DNA from: Pseudomonas brassicacearum | GTDB taxonomy: Bacteria > Pseudomonadota > Gammaproteobacteria > Pseudomonadales > Pseudomonadaceae | Length of the DNA stretch: 64,000 nucleotides | Direction: 5' to 3' | Assembly: GCF_009601685.2 (NCBI RefSeq) | Contig: NZ_CP045701.2 | Location: forward strand, 744,001 to 808,000 | Shown here: piece by piece, positions 7,458 through 16,200 of the stretch | How the letters are laid out: each line of letters opens with the position of its first letter | Numbering within the stretch: the stretch's first letter is position 1 | Notes under the pieces: model-generated | The model's input: only the letters and a program-made list of their open reading frames with translations | Told to the model about the DNA's origin: nothing | Databases searched by the model: none | Translations under genes and position numbers: made by a program

Positions 7458-8348
7458 ATGTCGCAACGCTGCGCCACTCGTTACCCGCTGGTACTGGTCC
7501 CGGGCATGCTCGGGTTCATCCGCCTGGTGCTGTATCCGTACTGGTATGGGATCGTCTCGGCGTTGCGTCGCGGCGGTGCCGTGGTCGTGGCGGTGAAGGT
7601 TTCGCCGCTGCATTCTTCCGAGGTGCGCGGCCAGCAATTGCTGGCGCGGATCGAGGAGATCCTGCGGCAAACCGGAGCGCAGAAAGTCAACCTGATCGGC
7701 CACAGCCAGGGCAGCCTCACCGCCCGCTATGCGGCCGCCAAACGTCCGGACCTGGTGGCGTCGGTCACGTCGGTGGCCGGCACCAACCACGGCTCCGAAC
7801 TGGCGGATTACCTGCAAGCCCACTACCCCGCCGACAGTGCCAAGGGGCGTCTGCTCAGTGCCGTGCTACGCCTGGTCAACGCCCTGATGAGCCTGCTGGA
7901 AACCGGCTATCGTGGGCCCAAGCTGCCGGTGGATATTCACGCGTCCCATGCCTCCCTGACCACCGCCGGCGTGGCACTGTTCAACCAACGTTATCCACAG
8001 GGCCTGCCGGTTACCTGGGGCGGGAATGGGCCGGAAGAGGTCAGCGGCGTGCGCTATTACTCGTGGTCCGGCACCCTGCAGCCGGGCAAGACCGACAAGG
8101 GGGGCAACCTGTTCGACGGGACCAATCGCAGCTGCCGTTTATTTGCCCGCACGTTTGTAAGGGAAGCGGGGCAGTGCGACGGCATGGTCGGACGCTACAG
8201 CTCGCACCTGGGCACGGTCATCGGCGATGACTATCCGCTGGACCACTTCGATATCGTCAACCAATCGCTGGGACTGGTGGGCAAGGGGGCCGAGCCGATC
8301 CGCTTGTTTGTCGAGCATGCCGAGCGGTTGAAGGCTGCCGGGGTGTAG
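7458..8348 (+). CDS. triacylglycerol lipase, family I.1-like (foldase-independent type)
   Basis: A 296-aa alpha/beta hydrolase. YPLVLVPGMLGF carries the oxyanion-loop region and GHSQG at 81-85 holds the nucleophile S83. CDGMV (D241) and LDHFDIVNQ (H263) supply the rest of the triad. HGSELADYL is typical of true lipases. There is no signal peptide and no lipase foldase gene nearby, as in the Proteus/P. fragi subgroup of family I.1. The protein may be exported without a cleaved signal or act inside the cell. It is monocistronic. Confidence 0.88.
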   Translation: MSQRCATRYPLVLVPGMLGFIRLVLYPYWYGIVSALRRGGAVVVAVKVSPLHSSEVRGQQLLARIEEILRQTGAQKVNLIGHSQGSLTARYAAAKRPDLVASVTSVAGTNHGSELADYLQAHYPADSAKGRLLSAVLRLVNALMSLLETGYRGPKLPVDIHASHASLTTAGVALFNQRYPQGLPVTWGGNGPEEVSGVRYYSWSGTLQPGKTDKGGNLFDGTNRSCRLFARTFVREAGQCDGMVGRYSSHLGTVIGDDYPLDHFDIVNQSLGLVGKGAEPIRLFVEHAERLKAAGV

Positions 8349-8417
8349 ATCAGTAACAGGCTTTGTCTACACTGCATTTCATCGCCACGCCCTCGTGTGG
8401 CAGCCAGGAGAAACACT

Positions 8418-8690
8418 ATGAAGATGCTGCGTGTGCCTTTGTTGATGATCGGTTTATTGCTTTGTTCCCAGGGCTTCGCCGAAACGGCGCAGCAGTCCAA
8501 GATGACCACCTGCAACGCCGACGCTACCGCCAAGGCGCTCAAGGGCGACGAGCGCAAGGCCTTCATGAGCAAGTGCCTCAAGGCTACCCCGCAGGAACGC
8601 ATGAAAAGCTGCAACGCCACGGCCACCGAGCAGGCCCTGAAGGGTGACGCCCGCAAGGCGTTCATGAGTGAGTGCCTGAAGAAAAAATAA
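8418..8690 (+). CDS. PsiF repeat-containing protein
   Basis: A 90-aa periplasmic protein. After a signal peptide (ends GFAETA) come two PsiF repeats of the form CNADATAKALKGDERKAFMS-CLK, each with paired Cys residues. PsiF of E. coli is phosphate-starvation inducible, but its function is unknown. The ATG at 8418 is chosen because of the AGGAG site seven bases upstream and the signal peptide; the longer ORF start is unsupported. Confidence 0.88.
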   Translation: MKMLRVPLLMIGLLLCSQGFAETAQQSKMTTCNADATAKALKGDERKAFMSKCLKATPQERMKSCNATATEQALKGDARKAFMSECLKKK

Positions 8691-8709
8691 GCGTTGAATC
8701 CATAACCCT

Positions 8710-8782
8710 ATCGCGAGCAAGCTCGCTCCCCACAGTGGGTTTTTATTGCCCGGCCCAGGGTGGGAGCGAGCTTGCTCGCGAT
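8710..8782. repeat. REP doublet (REPIN)
   Basis: Two REP sequences in inverted orientation (8710-8735 and about 8760-8782) form a doublet downstream of psiF. Confidence 0.8.
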
Positions 8783-8909
8783 GAGGGCGGCACAGCCACT
8801 GCAAAAAACACCTGAACTGCGGCCAATGTCGGCCGATACAATCTCTAGTGCTGCTGGTGGAAGGCTGGCAGACTGCCGATCCTTTCACGCCGTTTTGTCC
8901 TGAGGCTGT

Positions 8910-9923
8910 ATGCCAACGTTTTCTCAGCGTCATGTGTTGTTGGTGATCAGTTGGGTGATCATTTTTGGTGGGTTGTTGCTGGTGCTGCCGCTGCGCCTGT
9001 TGCCGAGCCTGCTGGCCGGGCTGCTGGTGTTCGAACTGGTCAACATGCTCACCCCGCAGTTGCAGCGCCTGATCGAAGGCCGACGCGCTCGCTGGCTGGC
9101 AGTGGCGTTGCTGGGCACGCTGGTGGTCAGTGTGCTGACGTTGATCTTCGCCGGCGCCTTCAGTTTCCTGTTGCATGAAGCGGAAAACCCTGGCGCATCC
9201 CTGAACAAGTTCATGACCGTGGTCGACCGTGCCCGTGGGCAATTGCCGCCGTTCATCGACGCTTACCTGCCGGCCAGCGCCGCCGAGTTCCGGGTGGCGA
9301 TCGGTGACTGGGTGAGCAAGCACCTGAGCGACCTGCAACTGGTGGGCAAGGACGCGGCCCACATGTTCGTGACGTTGCTGATCGGCATGGTGCTGGGGGC
9401 CATCGTTGCCCTGCAGCGCATCCCCGACGTGACCAAGCGCAAGCCCCTGGCCGCGGCGCTGTTCGATCGCCTGAGCCTGCTGGTCAAGGCGTTTCGCAAC
9501 ATCGTCTTCGCACAGATCAAGATTTCCTTGCTCAACACCTTCTTCACCGGGATTTTCCTGGCGGTGGTGCTGCCGCTGTTCGGCATCCATCTACCGTTGA
9601 CCAAGACCCTGATCGTGATGACGTTTTTGCTGGGCCTGCTGCCGGTCATCGGCAACCTGATGTCCAACACCTTGATCACCATCGTCGCCTTGTCGCTGTC
9701 GATCTGGGTGGCGGTGGCGGCGCTGGGTTACCTGATCGTGATCCACAAGCTCGAGTACTTCCTCAATGCCCGCATCGTCGGCGGGCAGATCAGCGCCAAG
9801 TCCTGGGAGTTGCTCATGGCGATGCTGGTATTCGAAGCCGCATTCGGCCTGCCGGGGGTGGTGGCGGGGCCGATTTATTATGCGTATCTCAAGAGTGAGT
9901 TGAAGCTGGTGGGGATGGTCTGA
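8910..9923 (+). CDS. AI-2E/PerM family membrane transporter
   Basis: A 337-aa polytopic inner-membrane protein with about seven to eight hydrophobic segments: two at the N-terminus, one near residue 70, and a C-terminal block with FTGIFLAVVLPLFGIHLPLTKTLIV and FLLGLLPVIGNLMSNTLI. This pattern is typical of the AI-2E (formerly UPF0118/PerM) transporter family. Substrates vary, from autoinducer-2 export to Na+/H+ antiport in some members, so none is claimed here. No gene partner is evident. Confidence 0.85.
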   Translation: MPTFSQRHVLLVISWVIIFGGLLLVLPLRLLPSLLAGLLVFELVNMLTPQLQRLIEGRRARWLAVALLGTLVVSVLTLIFAGAFSFLLHEAENPGASLNKFMTVVDRARGQLPPFIDAYLPASAAEFRVAIGDWVSKHLSDLQLVGKDAAHMFVTLLIGMVLGAIVALQRIPDVTKRKPLAAALFDRLSLLVKAFRNIVFAQIKISLLNTFFTGIFLAVVLPLFGIHLPLTKTLIVMTFLLGLLPVIGNLMSNTLITIVALSLSIWVAVAALGYLIVIHKLEYFLNARIVGGQISAKSWELLMAMLVFEAAFGLPGVVAGPIYYAYLKSELKLVGMV

Positions 9924-9952
9924 TCCAGTCAATGGGTTGACTGATCTGGCGT

Positions 9953-10038
9953 CTTCGCGAGCAAGCCCGCTCCCACAGGTGACCGAGTTCCTTCAGGAAG
10001 AATGCGATCAAACTGGGGGAGCGGGCTTGCTCGCGAAG
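9953..10038. repeat. REP doublet (REPIN)
   Basis: Inverted REP copies at 9953-9979 and 10015-10038 between convergent genes. Confidence 0.8.
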
Positions 10039-10057
10039 GCCGCGCCTGGGTCTTGGA

Positions 10058-11332
10058 TCAGACCTGGCTCCCATACCGCTTCATCGCCTCGATCGCCAAC
10101 CCACTGCCAATACTGCCGAAGATATTGCCTTCCACATGCCGCGCCTGGGGCAGCATCGCCGAGACGCTGTTGCGCAGCGCCGGGATGCCGCTGGAACCGC
10201 CGGTGAAGAACACCGTGTCCACCTGATCGACCCGCACGTTGGCATCGTTGAGCAGCTGCGTGACGCTGCCGCGTACCCGCTCCAGCAAGCCGTCGATGGC
10301 CGACTCGAACAAGGCCCGGCTCAGGTCCACGCTCAGGCCCGGCTCGATCCGGTCCAGCGGCACGTGGCGCTGGTCGGCGTGGGTCAGCTCGATCTTGGTT
10401 TCTTCCACTTCCATCGCCAGCCAGTGCCCGGCGCGCTGTTCGATCAGTTTGAACAGCCGGTCGATGCCGCCGGTGTCTTCGATGTCGTAGCGCATGCTGC
10501 CCAGGGCCAGGGTGGATTTTTGCGAGTACACCGCGTTGATGGTGTGCCAGGTCGCCAGGTTCATGTGGTGACTGGTGGGCATGTAGGCGCCACTCTTCAT
10601 GCGGCTGCCATAGCCGAACAGCGGCATCAGGCCGGCCAGCGAAAGTTGCTTGTCGAAGTCGGTCCCACCGATGTGCACGCCACCGGTGGCGAGGATGTCG
10701 GCGTGACGGTTATCGTGGGTGCGACGCTCGGGGGACAGGCGCACCAGGGAGAAGTCGGAGGTACCGCCGCCGATGTCGACGATCAGCACCAGCTCTTCTT
10801 TCTCGATGGTCGATTCATAGTCGAATGCCGCCGCGATGGGCTCGTACTGGAACGAAACCTCCTTGAAACCGATGGCGCGGGCGACGTCCACCAAGGTGTT
10901 TTCCGCTTCCTGGTCGGCCATTTCATCGTCGTCGACGAAAAACACCGGGCGACCCAGCACCACTTCTTCGAATTCCCGACCGGCGGTGGCTTCGGCGCGT
11001 TTCTTCAGCTGGCCGATGAACAGCCCCAGCAGATCCTTGAACGGCATGGCCGTGCCCAACACGCTGGTGTCGTGCTTGATCAGCTTGGAGCCCAGCAGGC
11101 TCTTGAGCGAGCGCATCAGCCGGCCTTCGTAGCCTTCCAGGTATTCGTGCAGGGCCAGGCGGCCATACACCGGGCGACGTTCCTCGAGATTGAAAAAGAC
11201 CACCGAAGGCAGGGTGATCTTGTCGTCCTCCAGCGCGATCAACGTTTCCATGCCGGGGCGCAGCCAGCCGACAGTGGAGTTGGACGTGCCAAAGTCGATG
11301 CCGCAGGCACGGGCCGGGGATGCGTTTTTCAT
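10058..11332 (-). CDS. yegD: Hsp70-like protein YegD
   Basis: A 424-aa actin-fold ATPase consisting essentially of an Hsp70 nucleotide-binding domain. GIDFGTSNSTV (residues 11-21) is the phosphate-1 motif and LIVDIGGGTSDFSL the phosphate-2 motif. VFFTGGSSGIPALRN is the adenosine motif. It lacks the DnaK substrate-binding domain, as YegD proteins do. It is divergent from cbpA, an association that suggests a shared chaperone role. Similar to P. aeruginosa PA4873 by position. Client proteins are unknown. Confidence 0.9.
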   Translation of the reverse strand: MKNASPARACGIDFGTSNSTVGWLRPGMETLIALEDDKITLPSVVFFNLEERRPVYGRLALHEYLEGYEGRLMRSLKSLLGSKLIKHDTSVLGTAMPFKDLLGLFIGQLKKRAEATAGREFEEVVLGRPVFFVDDDEMADQEAENTLVDVARAIGFKEVSFQYEPIAAAFDYESTIEKEELVLIVDIGGGTSDFSLVRLSPERRTHDNRHADILATGGVHIGGTDFDKQLSLAGLMPLFGYGSRMKSGAYMPTSHHMNLATWHTINAVYSQKSTLALGSMRYDIEDTGGIDRLFKLIEQRAGHWLAMEVEETKIELTHADQRHVPLDRIEPGLSVDLSRALFESAIDGLLERVRGSVTQLLNDANVRVDQVDTVFFTGGSSGIPALRNSVSAMLPQARHVEGNIFGSIGSGLAIEAMKRYGSQV

Positions 11333-11629
11333 GTCTTTCGGGTTCCAGTTGAAAAAACGGCCGCGCAGTGTATGCCAGTGTGGCGCGGATTCGAAGGCCG
11401 GTTATCTAGTAATTCGCAATCGTCGGCCTTGAAAGCGGCCCTTATACCCCCAAACTTGCTGGCATGGGCCTGGTAGCCACAGGGCGGGTACAAGAACCGC
11501 CACCGGCTGCCGATAAACTTCTGAAGCGCCGCCCGGTCACAAACCTTGAGATTGGTCAAATTCCGGGGCTTGTACCACGGGCATGCTGTGCATGGCGGTG
11601 CTATATCGATAACGGATGGTGATCCTTCA

Positions 11630-12568
11630 ATGGACTTCAAAGACTATTACAAGATCCTGGGTGTCGAGCCGACGGCTGACGACGCCACGATCAAGGCCGC
11701 CTATCGCAAACTGGCGCGCAAGTACCACCCGGACGTAAGCAAGGAAAAGGATGCCGAGACCCAGTTCAAGGACGTCTCCGAAGCCTATGAAGCGCTGAAA
11801 AGCGCCGACAAGCGCGCCGAATACGACGACCTGCGCCGCTACGGTCAGCACGGCCAACCCTTCCAGGGCCCGCCGGGCTGGCAGAGCCGTGGTGGTTTTG
11901 GTGGCCAGGACACCGGGGACTTCTCGGACTTCTTCAGTTCGATCTTCGGTAATCGCGGGCCAGGTTTCGGTGGTGGGCAGTCAGGTCGCAGCGCCGGCCG
12001 TCGAGGGCAAGACGTGGAAATGGAATTACCGATCTTCCTGGAAGAAAGCCTGTCGAGCGAGTCGAAAAAGGTCAGTTTCCAGGTGCCGCAGTACAACGCG
12101 GCCGGTCAGCATGTGAGCAACACCAGCAAAAGCCTGAACGTGAAGATTCCGCTGGGGGTGACCGACGGCGAACGCATCCGCCTCAAGGGCCAGGGCGCGC
12201 CGGGTATCGGTGGCGGCGCCAATGGCGATTTGTACCTGACCATTCGTTTCGCCCCGCACCCCAAGTTCGATGTCGAAGGCCAGGACCTGATCATCACCTT
12301 GCCCCTGGCTCCGTGGGAATTGGCGCTGGGTACGGAAGTGGCGGTGCCGACCCTCACTGGCAAGATCAACCTCAAGGTCCCGGCCGGCAGCCAGAACGGC
12401 CAGCGCATGCGCGCCAAGGGCCACGGCCTGCGCAACAAGGCCGGCGAGCGCGGTAACCTGTTCGTGCAGCTCAAGGCCGTGATGCCCAAGGCCAGTGACG
12501 AGGCGGTCAAGGCGTTGTGGGCGGAACTGGCGAAGAAAGCCGCATTCGATCCGCGGGAGAACTTCTGA
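11630..12568 (+). CDS. cbpA: curved-DNA-binding protein / DnaJ-like co-chaperone CbpA
   Basis: A 312-aa class B J-protein. The N-terminal J-domain (residues 4-70) contains the HPD motif at 33-35. A Gly/Phe-rich linker (about 75-115) and two beta-sandwich C-terminal domains follow. CbpA stimulates DnaK and binds curved DNA in the nucleoid. The ATG at 11630 gives the canonical [12 protein letters not shown] start. The modulator cbpM follows after 233 bp of repeat sequence, so co-transcription is plausible but interrupted by a repeat. Confidence 0.93.
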   Translation: MDFKDYYKILGVEPTADDATIKAAYRKLARKYHPDVSKEKDAETQFKDVSEAYEALKSADKRAEYDDLRRYGQHGQPFQGPPGWQSRGGFGGQDTGDFSDFFSSIFGNRGPGFGGGQSGRSAGRRGQDVEMELPIFLEESLSSESKKVSFQVPQYNAAGQHVSNTSKSLNVKIPLGVTDGERIRLKGQGAPGIGGGANGDLYLTIRFAPHPKFDVEGQDLIITLPLAPWELALGTEVAVPTLTGKINLKVPAGSQNGQRMRAKGHGLRNKAGERGNLFVQLKAVMPKASDEAVKALWAELAKKAAFDPRENF

Positions 12569-12595
12569 ACACGGGCCGGTTTTTGAGCATCGCCC

Positions 12596-12767
12596 CGTAG
12601 GAACGGGTAGGAACTTGTAGGAGCATGTAGGAGCTGACGAGTGAAACGAGGCTGCGATCTTTGCGCTAGCCATTGAGTCCGAAGCGAAAGATCAAGATCA
12701 AAAGATCGCAGCCTCGTTTCACTCGTCAGCTCCTACCAGCTCTACCAGCCCCTACCAGCTCCTACAC
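12596..12767. repeat. inverted repeat family GTAGGAGCTGACGAG..GCGATCTT
   Basis: Long inverted repeat between cbpA and cbpM. The arms contain GTAGGAGCTGACGAGTGAAA and its complement near CTCGTCAGCTCCTACC, and short TACCAGC duplications lie at the right end. Confidence 0.75.
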
Positions 12768-12801
12768 TGCTACACAGTTACAGCATTGGGAGAAGCAGGC
12801 C

Positions 12802-13101
12802 ATGAACAACCCGATCATTGAACTGAACCTGAGGGAATTTTGCGAGGCCGCGGCTTTGCTGGATGTCCATGTCATCGAAATCGTCGAACACGGCATTCTC
12901 GAACCTCACGGCGCCGCCCCCTCGGATTGGCGTTTCACTGACTACGAACTGGTCCTTGCCCGGCGCGCCGCCAAGCTGCGGCGCGAATTGGAATTGGAAT
13001 GGGAAGGCGTTGCCCTGGCGCTGGACCTGCTCGAGGAAGTGCAACAGTTGCGCGCTGAGAACCGGCGGCTGCGTCAGCAATTGGGGCGTTGGGTGGGCTG
13101 A
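12802..13101 (+). CDS. cbpM: chaperone modulator CbpM
   Basis: A 99-aa MerR-like winged-helix/coiled-coil protein that inhibits CbpA by binding its J-domain. The N-terminus (ELNLREFCEAAALLDVHVIEIVEHGILEP) has the family pattern, and the C-terminal helix is Leu/Arg/Gln rich and probably coiled coil. The ATG at 12802 is preferred; the long upstream ORF runs through repeat DNA. It lies directly downstream of cbpA, as in E. coli and other pseudomonads. Confidence 0.9.
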   Translation: MNNPIIELNLREFCEAAALLDVHVIEIVEHGILEPHGAAPSDWRFTDYELVLARRAAKLRRELELEWEGVALALDLLEEVQQLRAENRRLRQQLGRWVG

Positions 13102-13211
13102 CCATGGTGGGCCTTTACGTCATGTCATGTTGTACAAGCGATAAATAGTTACCTCATTCAACATGGGGCGAATGCTTAGGCTCGGGTTTTCTTCGTCAAG
13201 GATGACCCGAT

Positions 13212-16200
13212 ATGCCTATACCGCCAAACGAAGCCATTGCGGCTTCGCCTTCCAACCCCGCCGGCGTGCATGACGATCTGCTCAAGAGTCGGATCCCCGC
13301 CTGCTACACCCAGGCCAGTACGCTGCGCCAGGTGGCGCTGAGCAAACATCAGCTGGAAATTCCTGACTGGTACGCGAAGGCGGCCCCTGAAACCAGGACC
13401 GAGCTCAAGCGCAGCCATGAGCGATACTGCGCCGTCTTGAGCCAGATCGACAACACGTTGGGCTCGGTGCAAGACATTCGCACCTTTGCCGAACCGCTTC
13501 TCAGCCAGGCCATTGAAAACACCTTCCGGCGAACGTTGAACGTCAGGGAGGTTTATCTTGCGCGCAAATTCGCCGTCAAGACCCGCACCGACCTCGGCAG
13601 CAATCTGCTCCATCGCTTGACAGGAGAGGCGTTCGATACCATCGAGTATCGGGGCAGTTCGTTGCTGGAGGCGGCCCTCGCGAATTTCGAGCCGGACGAA
13701 GAACGCAAGCTCGACTGCGATGACTGCCATTTCATCACGACGACGCCCGTATCTTCCGATGGCACCCTGAACCATACCTTGCAGTCTGTCCGGGAGGGCG
13801 CGCTGCCGATTGCCCCGCAGGCCTTCATCAAGCTGTGCCGCGAGCTGGACCTGGGCCGCCGATACCAGGAGCACCTCAAGGCGATCCTGCAACCGAGCAA
13901 TGACCGGGGCCGCAACGAACTGGACCGCCAACTGCGCGAGCATCATAGACAATCGCTGGCGATCAGCATCGAAATTGCCCGATCCAAGTCCGATATCCGC
14001 CAGGACACCTACCAGATGCTGCTGCAGCTCGTCGGGGGTCAATCCGGCATCAAGCTCGATGGCCGCTCGGTGACCGTCGCTTCGCTGAAAATCTTCGATG
14101 TGGAACTGATCGGCCCCCTGCTGATCGGTCCCGAGCGCGAGCACAGCAACCGTGTGGAGCGGGTGGTGGCGTACATACCTGACGACCCGGAACACCCGGT
14201 CAAGGAATATGCCTCCAGCGCCGAATTCATGGTGGAACTGCGTCGACGCCTGCATGGCCTCCAGTACCGGCGTTTCTTCAGTCGCTTCGTGCCGCTGCGC
14301 GAGCAAGGCGCTTTTTTCGAGCGCTTCAACCGGCTCTATCAACCTTCATCGCAAACCGACCAGCAGGCGGATTTTCCTCTCGCGTCGCAGTTGCGCAATC
14401 TGCCCATGGAGACATTGCTCATTCGTGACGCCCTGTGGGAGAAGCTGCGCCGCGAGCAAGTTGGCAAGATCCTGACGGATGCACGCGCGGCGGCGGTGCC
14501 CACCGGCGACGAAGACCAAAAAGCGCGCCAGGCGCGTCTGGATAGCTGGGAGAACACGGTTATCGATGTGCTCAACATGGCCGCCTTCATAGTGCCCGGG
14601 CTAGGGCCGGTGATGATGACGGTGTGGGCCGTGCAGATGCTCGATGAGGCAGTCGAGGGCATTGAAGCATTCGAGCGCGGTGAGACCCAGGAGATGTGGG
14701 CGCATTTCTCAAGCCTGGCGCTTAACGTGGTATTCGCCGCCGCCGGCGCGAAAGTGCTGCCGCACGTCGTGCCATCGGACACGGTGGCCCAAATGGAACC
14801 TGTGACCTTGGCCAATGGCGAGTCACGCCTCTGGCGTCCTGACCTGCGCGCCTACCGCAGCGATCGGGAACCGCCGGCCGCGTCGGTTCCCGACGCTCGA
14901 GGCCTGTATCGAGTCGATGGTCGGGATGTCGTGTCGCTGGACGGCGACCATTACGAAGTGCAACAGGAGCCGACGACCCAGCGTTATCGTGTCCGTCATC
15001 CTTCCCGCGGACCGCAGGCCTATCAGCCCGAGTTGATGCACAACGGCAGCGGGGCCTGGCGCCATGAACTGGAGCAGCCCCGGAGTTGGGAGGGAAGCAC
15101 GCTGATGCGAAGACTCGGTCACCTCGTCAGGGACTTCAGCGATGCCGAACTGGAACAGATCCGTACGGCCAGCGGTACGAGCGAAGCGGTGCTGCGACGG
15201 ATGCACGTCGAGGGCGAGCCGATGCCTGCCTTGCTGGCCGATACGATCAAGCGCTTCGGCCTGTGTCGGCAAGTCGACACATTTATCGGGCAACTGCGTA
15301 GCGAAGACCCGGAGCAATTTGAACAAGCCGATCCGATGACCCAGTTGCATCTGCTGGCGGGCTACGGGCCTTGGCCGAAGGGGCTGAGGCTGAAAGTGGT
15401 CGACGGCGCCGGCAAGACACGTTGGGAATACACTCGGCCATCGCAAACGGCAGGCGGCGACCGCGATGTTGTTCTCGCCGAGACGAAAATCCGCACGCCT
15501 CACGTGCTGAAAAACCTGATCGAGTCGGTGGACGTCGTCGGGGGCGACCTGCTGGCTGGTACGAGTCCGGCGATTCCAAAAAACGCTATCGACGCTCGGG
15601 TCCGGCAGTTGCGCAAAAATCTGGTGGCCCTGGTGGAGCGTAACAAGGTGCAGCTGTTGAACGATCACTATGCCAGAACGGATGTGGCGAGTGACCCGCG
15701 TGCGGCGCTGATCAAGTTCCGTTTTCCCTCGGTTCCTGCGGCGGCAGTCGAACAACTGGTGGCGTGTGCCAGCCCCACCGAGCAACAACAGATGGCCGCC
15801 TGGAACTTCGCCGACGCCGCCCAGACCAAACCCATCCCGTTGCGTATCGTCGAAGAACTGCGTGACTACCAGAAGGCGTTGCGTTTGAACCGGGCTTACG
15901 AAGGGCTCTACCAGCAAGCGCTGGCCACAGTCGACACGCCTCGACTGGCCTTGGCGACCCTGGAAACCTTGCCAGGCTGGAACGACTCGGTGCGCATCGA
16001 GTTGCGCGAGGAAGACGTCTCGGGTGCCTTGATCGACAGCATCGGATCGCCAGACGCATCGCAGACCAAGGTGGTGGTCAAGGATGGCGAGCGCTATATG
16101 GCCTTCGACGACAAGGGCAACGACCTGAGCCTCTGGGACAGCCTCTACGTAGCCTTGCAGCATGCCCTCCCGGATGCCGAGCGCCAGGCCATGGGCCGGC

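Noticed and set aside
13102..13211. Hrp box for type III regulation ahead of the NEL protein
   Set aside because: The GGAACC-N16-CCAC pattern is not present in this spacer or ahead of 58586.
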